DNA of 64,000 nt from the NCBI RefSeq assembly GCF_040760075.1, contig NZ_CP142884.1, forward strand, positions 1,550,001-1,614,000. The letters are read 5' to 3'. The stretch's first letter is position 1, and the number at the start of each line of letters is the position of its first letter. This document shows positions 42,769 through 52,673 of the stretch, piece by piece. Made by a program: the position numbers and the translations under genes. Source of the DNA: Sphingobacterium sp. R2. Its GTDB lineage: Bacteria > Bacteroidota > Bacteroidia > Sphingobacteriales > Sphingobacteriaceae. Below the pieces are notes generated by a model. The model was not told the DNA's origin. It saw nothing but the letters and a program-made list of their open reading frames with translations, and did not search any database.

Positions 42769-44928
42769 ATGGGTATAGTAATTTACATTATAAAATCCTT
42801 GTATAGGTTTAAATGGTGGCTGATCGTATTGCCATTGCTGGTCATGGGAATTGTTATCTATTTCACGAGGAATATGAATAGACAATATGAATCCGATATG
42901 ACCATTTATACAGGTATCATTTCCGCCAACGGGACTGAGCTTAGTCAAGATGGTAAGCAAGACTGGAATATCCTTAAAAATTCATTGTTAAATGTCATTA
43001 ACACCATTGGTTCAAAAGAGACTATGCGCGTTGTGTCGTTAAAGCTGTTCGCCCGAACCATGATCAATGGCGACCCTGAACGAGACAATGTTTATGTTTC
43101 AAGTGCTCATTTTCGTCAATTGTTGGATATTACACCTTCGGCAGTCAAAAAATTAATTGATAAAACGTCGGAAGAACGTACTGTCGAAAATTTAAAAAGG
43201 TACGAAAAAATGGATGCCAAAAACTTTGTTTATGGCTTATTTAATTGGAATCATCCATATTTTAGTTATGGTGCACTGAGCAAAATTGATATTAAACAGA
43301 TTGACAACAGCGATATTCTTCATGTTTACTATGAGAATAATGATGCTGGGATCACCTATCAAACATTAAATATATTGAGTGAAGTTTTCGCAGATGAATA
43401 TAAAACCCTTCAATATAGCAATACCAATAATGTAATAAAATATTTTGAAGCGGAATTGGCAAGAATTGGAAAGGATTTATTCATGAAAGAAGATTCTCTT
43501 ACCAAATTCAATGTTCAAAATCGCGTTATCCATTATGATAAGCAGACTGAAGCTGTTACAATTTTGGACAAGGACTATGAGATCCGGAAACAAGATGCGC
43601 TATCTGCACGTAACAGAGCGCAGGTGAGTATCGCTCAATTAGAATCAGGCATTGATGCAAATATTAAAAGTATTAAAAATAATGCGCAATTTTTGGCTAA
43701 AATGAATGATATATCGGACTTAAACTATTCTATTTCTCAAATTGAGTCCTATCGTCCTGATTCATTGAAAACTACAGTCACCAATTCGGCGTCAACACTT
43801 GAGGGACTTAAATCGAAATTGAGAAATCAAGAACGGGATTTCCGTAATTTTATCCAAGAATATTCTAGTCAAAAATATACGAAAAATGGCTATCCTAACG
43901 CAAACTATGTTGCACAATGGGTAGACGAATTATTAAAATTGGATCAGGCGCAGGCGGATATTAAAGTGGTAGATGATTTTAAAATTGAATTGGATAAAAT
44001 GTATTCGCATTACTCTCCAATAGGTTCATTACTTAAACGTCAAGAACGGGGTATTAATTTTACTGAACAGAGTTATCTTTCGGTTTTGGGAGGATTGAAC
44101 GCTGCTCGCCTTCGGCTTAAGAGTCTGGAAATGAGCGCTGCCACATTAAAAGTAATTAATCCTGCAACCTATCCACTTAATTCCAAACCTACCAAGCGTA
44201 AGATGCTGGTTATGGGAACCTATTTTGCTACTTTGGTGTTTTTATTGGGCTGTATCCTGGTTTTGGAATTGCTCGATCGAACTTTACGTGATAAGCAAAG
44301 GACTGATCGTGTCACAAAAGGGAATGTGATAGGTGCATTTCCGTATAAAAAAATGGGGCGCTATAGTGAACAAATTAAAAAGATGGCATCAAAATCATTA
44401 GCAAATCAGTTGTTCGGCTATTTTAAACGCGGAAATGCAGTCAATTTTATCAATGTATTGAAGCTAGATGAAGCGATTGATAGTGGGAATGTGATGCGCT
44501 ACATCAAAGAGGAATGGGAAACGATTGGTCTTAAAGTGGGGGTACTGGAAGAAGCCAAAGACTTTAATGCTAAATCACGAGAATTTTTGATTGAAAATAC
44601 ACTATTAGAACGCATCAAACAAGGGGGAAATGATTTTACGCTTGTAGGCCATACAAGTTCGTTTAATATTCCAGTACCTCCATTCTATCTTGCTCAGGCA
44701 GCAGTAAATCTATTGCTACTGGATGCAGAGTCTGCTTGGAAGGAAGAAGATGATGAACTCTTCAAGGAGCTTGATTTACGCAGTGGAACAGTACCTGTAT
44801 TAATCTGTCTAGTGAATGCAGATCGATTCGCTACAGAGACATTTACGGGGATGTTGCCGCCGTACAGCTTTTTAAGAAAATTGGAATATAGATTTTCTCA
44901 ATTGGGAATTACCGCATCTAAAGCTTAG
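42769..44928 (+). CDS. Wzz-like polysaccharide co-polymerase
   Basis: A 719-residue protein with two membrane helices (WWLIVLPLLVMGIVIYF at about 14-34 and LVMGTYFATLVFLLGCILVL at about 479-498) around a long periplasmic coiled-coil part (VIKYFEAELARIGKDLFMKE, DALSARNRAQVSIAQLESG). This is the chain-length determinant layout. The C-terminal 220 residues are cytoplasmic, about the size of a BY-kinase domain, but no Walker A (GxxxxGKT/S) is present. INPATYPLNSKPTKRKMLV before the second helix is the conserved Pro-rich segment. It controls chain length or export of the polysaccharide. Confidence 0.82.
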   Translation: MGIVIYIIKSLYRFKWWLIVLPLLVMGIVIYFTRNMNRQYESDMTIYTGIISANGTELSQDGKQDWNILKNSLLNVINTIGSKETMRVVSLKLFARTMINGDPERDNVYVSSAHFRQLLDITPSAVKKLIDKTSEERTVENLKRYEKMDAKNFVYGLFNWNHPYFSYGALSKIDIKQIDNSDILHVYYENNDAGITYQTLNILSEVFADEYKTLQYSNTNNVIKYFEAELARIGKDLFMKEDSLTKFNVQNRVIHYDKQTEAVTILDKDYEIRKQDALSARNRAQVSIAQLESGIDANIKSIKNNAQFLAKMNDISDLNYSISQIESYRPDSLKTTVTNSASTLEGLKSKLRNQERDFRNFIQEYSSQKYTKNGYPNANYVAQWVDELLKLDQAQADIKVVDDFKIELDKMYSHYSPIGSLLKRQERGINFTEQSYLSVLGGLNAARLRLKSLEMSAATLKVINPATYPLNSKPTKRKMLVMGTYFATLVFLLGCILVLELLDRTLRDKQRTDRVTKGNVIGAFPYKKMGRYSEQIKKMASKSLANQLFGYFKRGNAVNFINVLKLDEAIDSGNVMRYIKEEWETIGLKVGVLEEAKDFNAKSREFLIENTLLERIKQGGNDFTLVGHTSSFNIPVPPFYLAQAAVNLLLLDAESAWKEEDDELFKELDLRSGTVPVLICLVNADRFATETFTGMLPPYSFLRKLEYRFSQLGITASKA

Positions 44929-44946
44929 GCATTACGGTAGAAGGAA

Positions 44947-46371
44947 ATGACAAAGGAAGTTTTATTTGATAAAATTGGCTTAAAATTATTAGCTGTCCTT
45001 GGATGTGCGCTGATTACTTTTTTGGCCATATCAGGGGGACTACTGCCTAGTGTTGGGATTGCGCTGGCTCCTTTTCTTCTATGTTTTCTAATAATTTGTA
45101 TCCGGAATCCGTTTATCAGCTTTCTTTTCTTATTTGCTGTGTGCTTTTTTATTATGGGATTATTACGTTATGTACGTATTCCTGTACCACCCAGTATTAT
45201 CGTAGATTTGGTGATTTTATTTAATTTTATAGTAATCGCATTAAATCATCTTTATCGAAATTATAATGCTAAGTTGAAAATACCGCTCTATATCTTTATT
45301 TGTCTAGCTTGGGTAGGATATTGCATGGTTGAAGTATTTAATCCAGCGAGTATATTTGGTAATTGGCTGGCTTCGATCCGTAGCCTAGCGCTCTATCTTT
45401 GTTTATTTCAATTTTTAGTATATTATATATTTAAAGATAAATCTCAGCTTAGGTCATTTTTTATTTTTTGGGCGATTTTAGTGCTTTTAGCCGCACTAAA
45501 AGCTATTGGACAAAAGTTTATCGGCTTTGATACGGATGAGAGAATTTGGCTTTACACGCTGGGGGCTCACACCCACCTAATCTATAGTGGCATCCGCTAT
45601 TTTTCTTTTTTTACCGATGCCGCTAATTTTGGTTGTCACATGGGTCTCGGTATGGTTGTTTTTTCCATTTTGTTTATCTATGAGAAGAGTAGGAGTATTC
45701 GGATTCTATACAGTGTAGTTGCTATCCTAGCGATGTATGGCATGTTGATATCGGGGACCCGATCTGCCATGGCCATACCAATTGCTGGCTATGCATTTTA
45801 TATTCTGTTATTAAAACGGTGGCGTCTGGTCATTTGGGGATCTCTATTATTTACATTAGTCTTTGGCTTCCTATCTTTAACCAATATTGGAAACAGTAAT
45901 GCTGATATACGAAGGATGAGAACAGCTTTTCAATTTAAAGAGGATGCATCTTTCAATTTGCGGAAGGAGAACCAGGCTAAAATGAAAACATTTATGCGTA
46001 ATTATCCAATCGGTCTGGGTTTGGGGTCTGCCAAGAATGCTAGTGAGGGGGACCTTTTGGATGGGCTGCCAACAGATACTTCTTTTGTCTTTATTTGGGT
46101 AGAAACTGGAGTGATAGGATTGATCCTCTATGTGTTGATTTGGATTTCATGTCTAACGATTTGCTTTTATTTTGTTTGGTTTAAACTGAAGGATCCAATG
46201 CTCCGCGGGTTTTGTAGTGCGTCAGCAGCTGGAATTGCAGGCATGATGTTAGCGGGGTATGGAAACGAAGTTTTGCATCAATTCCCAACTGGGGAGACTA
46301 TATATATATTGATGGCTATGGCAATGTTATGCCCATATTTGCAGCAGAATGAACAAAAAGTCGCATCCTAG
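44947..46371 (+). CDS. Wzy-like polymerase / O-antigen ligase-family membrane protein
   Basis: A 474-residue protein with about ten to twelve membrane helices (FLIICIRNPFISFLFLFAVC, SLALYLCLFQFLVYYIF). A long periplasmic loop between late helices contains FNLRKENQAKMKTFMRNYPI, GLGLGSAKNASEGDLL and PTDTSFVFIWVETGVIGLIL, typical of the Wzy/WaaL superfamily loop. It probably polymerises repeat units on the periplasmic side. Its 3' end overlaps the next glycosyltransferase by 23 nt. Confidence 0.85.
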   Translation: MTKEVLFDKIGLKLLAVLGCALITFLAISGGLLPSVGIALAPFLLCFLIICIRNPFISFLFLFAVCFFIMGLLRYVRIPVPPSIIVDLVILFNFIVIALNHLYRNYNAKLKIPLYIFICLAWVGYCMVEVFNPASIFGNWLASIRSLALYLCLFQFLVYYIFKDKSQLRSFFIFWAILVLLAALKAIGQKFIGFDTDERIWLYTLGAHTHLIYSGIRYFSFFTDAANFGCHMGLGMVVFSILFIYEKSRSIRILYSVVAILAMYGMLISGTRSAMAIPIAGYAFYILLLKRWRLVIWGSLLFTLVFGFLSLTNIGNSNADIRRMRTAFQFKEDASFNLRKENQAKMKTFMRNYPIGLGLGSAKNASEGDLLDGLPTDTSFVFIWVETGVIGLILYVLIWISCLTICFYFVWFKLKDPMLRGFCSASAAGIAGMMLAGYGNEVLHQFPTGETIYILMAMAMLCPYLQQNEQKVAS

Positions 46372-47263
46372 AATTTCCTTTATTACTGTTAATTATAATG
46401 GTGTAAACGATACATTGAATCTGTTGCAAACGATCTTTGATAACGTCAGCAGCTTTTGTTTTGAAGTAATCGTCATTGATAATGCTTCAGATAGCAATGA
46501 ATTTGAGTTAATCTTGCAGCGGTATCCATTTGTAAAGGGTAAGTGTTTGTCTAAAAATCTCGGATTTGCGGGAGGAAATAATATTGGGCTTGAACTTGCG
46601 TGTGGTGATTATTTATATTTGATTAATAATGATACATTGTTACCTAGAAATGCCGACTTACAAATTCAAGCCATGATTTCATTTTGTGAATCAAACCCGA
46701 ATGTTGGGGGGCTATCGCCTAAAATTATGTATCACAATCCTAGTAATTTGATACAGTTTGCAGGAAGTACGCCATTGACACCTATCACTATCAGAAACAA
46801 ACAAATTGGATACAAGGAAATAGATTATGGTCAATATGATAAAATTGCTCAAATTCCTTATTTTCATGGTGCCGCAATGTTTATTCCTCAGCGTGTGATC
46901 GAATATGTTGGCGGCATGCCTACGTGCTACTTTTTGTATTATGAAGAGCTTGATTGGTCCACCAGTATAACCAAATATTTTCCATTGTATTATTTCCCTA
47001 GTGCTCAGATTTTTCACTTGGAAAGTGCTTCCACTGGAATCGATAGTCCACTTAAAACCTATTATATTACGCGAAATAGAATAATATTTGCCTTTAGGCA
47101 AAGAAAATATATTTTGCGGGTGATAGCACTGAGTTATTTGATTTTAATTGCTTTTCCAATGCATTTGTTTTTACTTTTGTTTAAATTGAAGTTTAAACAA
47201 TCTGGTGCGATGATTAAAGGAGTTTTGTCTGCCTGTGGCTGGATTGTTGCGGGACATCGTTAA
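46349..47263 (+). CDS. GT2 glycosyltransferase, rhamnosyltransferase-like
   Basis: A 304-residue protein with a GT-A fold: ISFITVNYNGVNDTLNLLQT, VIVIDNASDSNEFELIL, NLGFAGGNNIGLE and the DxD-like LINNDTLLPRNADLQIQ. YFLYYEELDWSTSITKYFPL carries the likely catalytic acid region. A C-terminal hydrophobic segment (VIALSYLILIAFPMHLFLLL) anchors it in the membrane. It resembles WbbL/RfbF-type enzymes. Donor sugar not certain. Confidence 0.88.
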   Translation: MNKKSHPRISFITVNYNGVNDTLNLLQTIFDNVSSFCFEVIVIDNASDSNEFELILQRYPFVKGKCLSKNLGFAGGNNIGLELACGDYLYLINNDTLLPRNADLQIQAMISFCESNPNVGGLSPKIMYHNPSNLIQFAGSTPLTPITIRNKQIGYKEIDYGQYDKIAQIPYFHGAAMFIPQRVIEYVGGMPTCYFLYYEELDWSTSITKYFPLYYFPSAQIFHLESASTGIDSPLKTYYITRNRIIFAFRQRKYILRVIALSYLILIAFPMHLFLLLFKLKFKQSGAMIKGVLSACGWIVAGHR

Positions 47264-47272
47264 TTAATCTAT

Positions 47273-48460
47273 ATGTGTATGCTTATAACAGTCTTTTGGT
47301 ATATAGACTTTTTATTTTTCATAGCCTTTGCTTTGTGGGTAGGCTATGTCGTTTTATTTGCATTTGCATCGCGAATAAAACCGAAAATTAATTTTCCGCA
47401 AGCTGAACCATTAGCAAGATTTGCCATATTATTTCCGGCCTATAAAGAGGATAATGTTATAAAGGAAAGTGTTATTAGTTTTAAGGCGCAGGATTATCCA
47501 ATTGATAGGTTTGAAATTGTTGTCATTTCTGATGCTATGGAAGATGCGACAAATGACCACCTTCGGCGATTGGGTGTTTCGCTTATACATCTCACTGGAA
47601 CAGAACGTTCGAAAGCCGCAGCATTAACGACAGCAATGTCTCAATTGGATGCGCAGTTATTTGATGTTGTTGTTGTAATGGATGCGGATAATATTGTTTT
47701 TCCTGACTTTCTCAGTAAGCTCAATAATGCTTTTACTTGTGGAGCAAAAGCAATTCAAACCCATCGGACAGCTAAAAATAATACAACAGCAACAGCAATT
47801 TTGGATGGTGTGAGCGAAGAAATTAACAATTCTATATTTCGCCTGGGGCATGCTCGCCTTGGCCTACCTGCAGCATTGATCGGATCGGGTATGGCATTCG
47901 ACTTTAATTGGTTTAAGCAGCGAATAGTACAGATCAAATCGATGGGGGAGGATAAATTTTTAGAATATTTTTTGTTATTGGATAGAATAAACACTACCTA
48001 TTTGGAAGATGTTGTCATTTTAGATGAAAAGATTCAGTATAGTGATGATTTTTCTAAACAGAGGCGGCGTTGGATCGCTTCACAAATTGATATTTTCTGC
48101 CATGCTATTAAGCAGACGCGTAGCGCAATTTTTATCGGTAATTGGCCTTTAATAGACAAGATTTTTCAATGGTCCATGCCACCTCGCATTATAATGCTTG
48201 GGATCATTCCTTTGTTTTTTTTGGGATCTTTATTTGCGTCTGATATTTCTTCCTCTAAATGGGGTTTTTTAATTATTTTGTATGTAATGGGTTTAGCTTT
48301 GGCAGTTCCAAAAAAGTTGTACACAACACAACTTCTGTGGGCAATATTTAGCTTGCCGCGTATATTTTTAGCGATGATGAGCAGTATAATCCATTTTCGT
48401 TCGGGACGATCGACTTTTATCCATACGGAGCATGGTGCTTTACCAAATAAACAGAAGTAG
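47273..48460 (+). CDS. membrane GT2 glycosyltransferase with processive-type signature
   Basis: A 395-residue protein with an N-terminal helix and two or three C-terminal helices. Motifs: ARFAILFPAYKEDNVIKESV, EIVVISDAMEDATNDHL, VVVVMDADNIVFPDFLSKLN (DxD), TYLEDVVILDEKIQYSD (third Asp) and FSKQRRRWIASQ, the Q-x-x-R-W motif of cellulose/hyaluronan synthase-like enzymes. In this context it may transfer a single sugar despite the processive motif. Confidence 0.88.
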   Translation: MCMLITVFWYIDFLFFIAFALWVGYVVLFAFASRIKPKINFPQAEPLARFAILFPAYKEDNVIKESVISFKAQDYPIDRFEIVVISDAMEDATNDHLRRLGVSLIHLTGTERSKAAALTTAMSQLDAQLFDVVVVMDADNIVFPDFLSKLNNAFTCGAKAIQTHRTAKNNTTATAILDGVSEEINNSIFRLGHARLGLPAALIGSGMAFDFNWFKQRIVQIKSMGEDKFLEYFLLLDRINTTYLEDVVILDEKIQYSDDFSKQRRRWIASQIDIFCHAIKQTRSAIFIGNWPLIDKIFQWSMPPRIIMLGIIPLFFLGSLFASDISSSKWGFLIILYVMGLALAVPKKLYTTQLLWAIFSLPRIFLAMMSSIIHFRSGRSTFIHTEHGALPNKQK

Positions 48461-48495
48461 CATGAAATTTACGGTATTAAAGTAATGAAGCTGAT

Positions 48496-49113
48496 ATGGG
48501 GCTAAAAGAAAAAATAATGCATTCCCCTCGTTTAAAACGTTGGTTGCATACGGTATTAATGCATCCTGTTCGAACGCGTCCGAGATGGTATTTGAGACTA
48601 TTTCAGTTTTTATATGTACATAAGGGACGAGGTGCTGTTATTTATAGAAGTGTGCGTAAAGACTTGGTACCCTTTAGGAAATGTCAAATCGGTTCTAGGA
48701 CTGTTGTAGAATCTTACTCTTTAATCAATAATGCAGTAGGAGATCTTATTGTTGGAAGTAATTCACGAATTGGTTTTGGAAATACCGTAATAGGCCCTGT
48801 AAGCATCGGTGATTATGTGCAAATAGGCCAACATGTGTTGATTTCGGGACTCAATCATAAATATGAAAATATTAATTTAACGATTGCAGAGCAGGGGATC
48901 GAAGTCTCTCCTGTGAAGATTGATCATAATGTATGGATAGGTGCAAATGCGGTGATTTTGGCAGGAGTTACAATTGGTGAACACTGTGTCGTGGGGGCAG
49001 GTTCGGTGGTGACAAAAGATGTCCCTCCATATTCTGTAGTTGTTGGAAACCCAGCTAAAGTTGTTAAAAAATGGGACGACCAACAAACAAAATGGGTGAG
49101 AAATCATGATTAA
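48496..49113 (+). CDS. hexapeptide-repeat acyltransferase (WcaF/CysE-like)
   Basis: A 205-residue protein with a left-handed beta-helix: repeated hexapeptides such as IVGSNSRIGFGNTVIG, VSIGDYVQIGQHVLIS and the C-terminal VWIGANAVILAGVTIGEHCV, VGAGSVVTKDVPPYSVVVGN. The conserved His of the active site is in ISGLNHKYEN. It probably O-acetylates the polysaccharide. It overlaps the next gene by 8 nt. Confidence 0.88.
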   Translation: MGLKEKIMHSPRLKRWLHTVLMHPVRTRPRWYLRLFQFLYVHKGRGAVIYRSVRKDLVPFRKCQIGSRTVVESYSLINNAVGDLIVGSNSRIGFGNTVIGPVSIGDYVQIGQHVLISGLNHKYENINLTIAEQGIEVSPVKIDHNVWIGANAVILAGVTIGEHCVVGAGSVVTKDVPPYSVVVGNPAKVVKKWDDQQTKWVRNHD

Positions 49114-50047
49114 TCAGCCTGAAATAACTATAATAATGCCCGTTTTTAATACCGAGGCATATGTTGATAGCGCTGTTGAGAGTGTATTGCGCCAGACCTT
49201 TAAAAGTTTTGAATTGCTATTGATCAACGATGGTTCTACAGATTGTAGTCTTTCACTTCTGGAAAAATGGGCTAAAAAAGATGCTAGGGTACGGGTATTT
49301 TCCCAGTCTAATCAGGGCTTGTCTGGAGCTAGAAATACTGGAATAGCGCATGCAAAAGGAAACTTTATTTATTTTATGGATAGTGATGATCTTATCAAGA
49401 GAGATACATTACAGATCTGTTATAAATGTTGTAAAGAAAATCACTTAGATTTTGTATTTTTTGACGCTGAAACATTCGCTGATGGGATCCAAGATACAAC
49501 TCTGTCAACTAGATTCAATTATAGCAGAATATATATAGAGCCAAATGTGCTTTTATCGGGAATTGAAGCTTTTGAAAAACTTTTGGAGTACGATGAATTT
49601 TTTTCTTCTGTATGTCTTCTTTTTATAAACAGAACCTTTTTAACTAGAATAGGACTTCTGTTTGAAAAAGGCATCGTGCATGAGGATGAATTATTTACAA
49701 CAATTTTGTTTATGGAAGCTCATAAAACCAGCTATATACCTGCTACTTTTTTTATGCGTCGTCTGAGGAATGGTTCTATTATGATGGTTGATTATTCCTT
49801 GAAAAATATAAACAGCTACTTCATTGTGGGGAATAGATTGTTGGATTATTCCAAAAAAAATGCGAAGATGCGTGATGTTGTAACTATTTACCTTAGTGGT
49901 ATGATGAATGCCGCAGTTTGGAAAGCTTACAAAATGCCACTGAAATATCGACTTACTGTTTTTGTGGTCTGTATAAGACGCTGGCGAAAGTATGTTAAGA
50001 TAAAGACACTATGCGTATTATTATTTAAAAAATATACACGAAGTTAA
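49106..50047 (+). CDS. GT2 glycosyltransferase
   Basis: A 313-residue protein with the GT2 opening ITIIMPVFNTEAYVDSAVES, nucleotide-binding ELLLINDGSTDCSL, QSNQGLSGARNTGIAHAKG and FIYFMDSDDLIKRDTLQ (DxD). The C-terminal half is less conserved. Soluble or peripherally attached. The stop overlaps the flippase start by one base. Confidence 0.9.
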   Translation: MINQPEITIIMPVFNTEAYVDSAVESVLRQTFKSFELLLINDGSTDCSLSLLEKWAKKDARVRVFSQSNQGLSGARNTGIAHAKGNFIYFMDSDDLIKRDTLQICYKCCKENHLDFVFFDAETFADGIQDTTLSTRFNYSRIYIEPNVLLSGIEAFEKLLEYDEFFSSVCLLFINRTFLTRIGLLFEKGIVHEDELFTTILFMEAHKTSYIPATFFMRRLRNGSIMMVDYSLKNINSYFIVGNRLLDYSKKNAKMRDVVTIYLSGMMNAAVWKAYKMPLKYRLTVFVVCIRRWRKYVKIKTLCVLLFKKYTRS

Positions 50048-51489
50048 TGGAAAGTGCCAAGCAGCAGGTTATATCTGGAGTTTTTTTTACTGCGATAGCG
50101 AAATATGCAAACTTGATTATTTCTCTTGGTGTTACTGCAGTTCTTGCACGTCTTTTGTCTCCTGAGCAGTTTGGAGTAATCGCTATTGCTATGGTTATTA
50201 TAGCTTTCCTGAATTTGATTGCAGATATCGGGCTGTTTCCTGCCGTCATTCAATATAAAAATTTGACAAAAGATGAACTTGGTAATCTCTTTTCTATATC
50301 TTGCTATTTGGGAGGTTTCTTAGCTCTAGTCCTTGTTTTGATTGCCCCTAAAATAGCACAGTACTACGATCAGCCCATACTTCAAAATATCATTAGGCTA
50401 TTAGCACTAGGCCTATTTTTTACAGCAAGCTCAGTAGTGCCCAATGCCTTGTTCTATCGCGAAAGGATGTTCAAATTTATTGCCATCAGAAGCTTTACTA
50501 TTCAGATCATTTTGGGGGTGGTATCAATAACTGCTGCTTTTTCGGGGGTAGGTATTTATGCACTTCTGATTAATCCTATTTTATATAGTATACTTCTTTT
50601 TATCGTTTCCTATCTACATTTTCCATTGCCTTTTAAATTAAAGGTGTCTTTGGACGAAGTAAGGCCCATTCTACGTTACTCTATATTTCAGTTTTTATTC
50701 AATATCGTAAACTATTTTAGTAAAAATTCGGACACATTGCTCATCGGAAGATATCTGGGTGTGCATATCTTAGGCTATTATGACAAAGCCTATCAATTGA
50801 TGTCCTTGCCGTTGCAAAATATCACGCAGGTAATTACACCGGTGATACACCCGATCTTGAGTTTGAAAAAAGGAGATAAAATGCAACTTATTGTCGCGAC
50901 TGAACAACTTGTATCTGTATTGGCCTTAATTGGATTTCCTCTCACGGCATTCCTTTACTTTGCCGCCGAAGATCTGATTTATGTATTTTTTGGAGCGCAA
51001 TGGAACCAAGCAGTTCCGGTATTTCAGTTATTGAGCTTAACTGTGGGCATCCAGCTCATTTTATCTTCGTCAGGATCGATTTTTCAAACAACCGGAGATA
51101 CGAAGTATATGTTTTTCTCAGGATTACTTTCAGCCTCGCTGAATATAGGTGGGATATTATTGGGTGTTTTCTATTTTAATGCCATTGTGGCGGTGGCTGC
51201 ATGTCTTGTAATTACAAATTTTATTACATTCCTATTTACCTATTTAATCCTCTATAAAAAAGTTTTTAGTAGAGATATGCTTTCTTTTTTTTATCTTTTA
51301 GCAAAGCCAGTTTTAGCGGGTTTATTATTGACGTTTTTACTGTATATATGTAAGATCTTTTTTATAACTGATACAATATGGTATAAGCTGATTATTAAGA
51401 TATGTGTGTCATCTGCTTTTTTTATTGCTTTTACCTGGTTTGGCGGATATAGATCTTATTTGGAGTTATACTTAAAAAGAGGACGTTAA
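50047..51489 (+). CDS. Wzx-type lipid-linked oligosaccharide flippase (MOP superfamily)
   Basis: A 480-residue protein with about 12-14 membrane helices. The N-terminus (GVFFTAIAKYANLIISLGVT, AVLARLLSPEQFGVIAIAMV) and the block NSDTLLIGRYLGVHILGYYD, KAYQLMSLPLQNITQVITPV are typical of the WzxC/TuaB branch. It moves undecaprenyl-linked units to the periplasmic face for the polymerase. Confidence 0.93.
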   Translation: MESAKQQVISGVFFTAIAKYANLIISLGVTAVLARLLSPEQFGVIAIAMVIIAFLNLIADIGLFPAVIQYKNLTKDELGNLFSISCYLGGFLALVLVLIAPKIAQYYDQPILQNIIRLLALGLFFTASSVVPNALFYRERMFKFIAIRSFTIQIILGVVSITAAFSGVGIYALLINPILYSILLFIVSYLHFPLPFKLKVSLDEVRPILRYSIFQFLFNIVNYFSKNSDTLLIGRYLGVHILGYYDKAYQLMSLPLQNITQVITPVIHPILSLKKGDKMQLIVATEQLVSVLALIGFPLTAFLYFAAEDLIYVFFGAQWNQAVPVFQLLSLTVGIQLILSSSGSIFQTTGDTKYMFFSGLLSASLNIGGILLGVFYFNAIVAVAACLVITNFITFLFTYLILYKKVFSRDMLSFFYLLAKPVLAGLLLTFLLYICKIFFITDTIWYKLIIKICVSSAFFIAFTWFGGYRSYLELYLKRGR

Positions 51490-51530
51490 GACTGATCATC
51501 AGACCGTTAATTGGCCCAACATCACAATCT

Positions 51531-52673
51531 ATGGAATTAAAAGTTTTATTTCTCGTCTTTCATGGCTTTAGTGCCCACAATGGTATTAGTAAAAAGATTT
51601 TTGGGCAGGTTAGAGGACTCCAACAATGCGGAGCAAATGTCAAGTTATGCTATTATGAAGTGCTAAATAATGGGCATCGTGCATGGATTGTAGATAATGA
51701 AGTGATTGCGGATTTTGGAAAGGGGATTTTTGCAAAATTAAGAAAGAGATGGGACTTTGATGAATTAACCGCGTATGTGCGTAGAGAGCAGTTTGATTTA
51801 ATATACATGCGTTCTTATCACAACTCGAGTCCGGCTATAATTGGTGCATTGAGAGAATTCAAAAGAGCTGGAGCGAAAGTAGTCGTGGAAGTTCCAACAT
51901 ATCCTTATGATCAAGAATATACTCGTTTTATCGATAAAATTGTACAAATGCCGGATCGGTTTTTTCGAAGATCCATGGCTTTGGTATTAGATGGTATTGT
52001 GACATTTACTGAAGAGAATGAAATTTTTGGTGCAAAGACAATCAAAATCTCTAATGGGATTGATCTAGATGAAATTCCGCTACGAATTAAAAAAGCTCGA
52101 AATGAGGAGGAGATTCATTTGCTGGGGGTGGCGGAAATTCATTTTTGGCATGGATTTGATCGTGTGATAAGGGGGTTAGGTGTATATTATAATCGAAATC
52201 CGAGATGCCGAGTCTATTTCGATATCGTTGGCAATATAAGTGGAGCAAGGGAACATAATGAAATATTTTCCGCTATCGAAGCGGCGGGAGTACAGCAGTA
52301 TGTTTTCATGCATGGTGCTCTTTGGAGTGAGAACCTTGATGTTATGTTTGACCAGGCAGATTTTGCTATCGGTAGTTTGGCCAGACATCGTAGTGGGATA
52401 ACGTACATAAGAACTTTAAAGACCCGGGAGTATGCAGCGAGAGGGATACCTTTTATGTATTCAGAGATAGATTCTGATTTTGAAAATAAGCCTTATATTT
52501 TAAAGGCTGCGCCGGATGAATCGCCTATTGATATTGATCAAATTGTATCCTATTGCTTGTCTAAAGATTGGGAACCATCACGCATTAGAGATGATGTTTA
52601 TGAATTATCCTGGAGGAATCAAATGAAAAAAGTTTTAGAACATTTAAATTTGTACCGATGCTATCATTCCTAA
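51531..52673 (+). CDS. GT4-like glycosyltransferase
   Basis: A 380-residue GT-B-like protein. VLFLVFHGFSAHNGISKKIF, GQVRGLQQCGANVKLCYYE and FDLIYMRSYHNSSPAIIGAL belong to the N-terminal domain. KISNGIDLDEIPLRI starts the C-terminal nucleotide-binding domain. FAIGSLARHRSGITYIRTLK takes the place of the usual E-x7-E region. It is more divergent than the two GT4 genes further on. The last 16 nt overlap the next gene. Confidence 0.78.
   Translation: MELKVLFLVFHGFSAHNGISKKIFGQVRGLQQCGANVKLCYYEVLNNGHRAWIVDNEVIADFGKGIFAKLRKRWDFDELTAYVRREQFDLIYMRSYHNSSPAIIGALREFKRAGAKVVVEVPTYPYDQEYTRFIDKIVQMPDRFFRRSMALVLDGIVTFTEENEIFGAKTIKISNGIDLDEIPLRIKKARNEEEIHLLGVAEIHFWHGFDRVIRGLGVYYNRNPRCRVYFDIVGNISGAREHNEIFSAIEAAGVQQYVFMHGALWSENLDVMFDQADFAIGSLARHRSGITYIRTLKTREYAARGIPFMYSEIDSDFENKPYILKAAPDESPIDIDQIVSYCLSKDWEPSRIRDDVYELSWRNQMKKVLEHLNLYRCYHS

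Noticed and set aside
46712..47101. 129-codon ORF antisense to the rhamnosyltransferase-like gene
   Set aside because: Antisense shadow of a well-supported GT2 gene.
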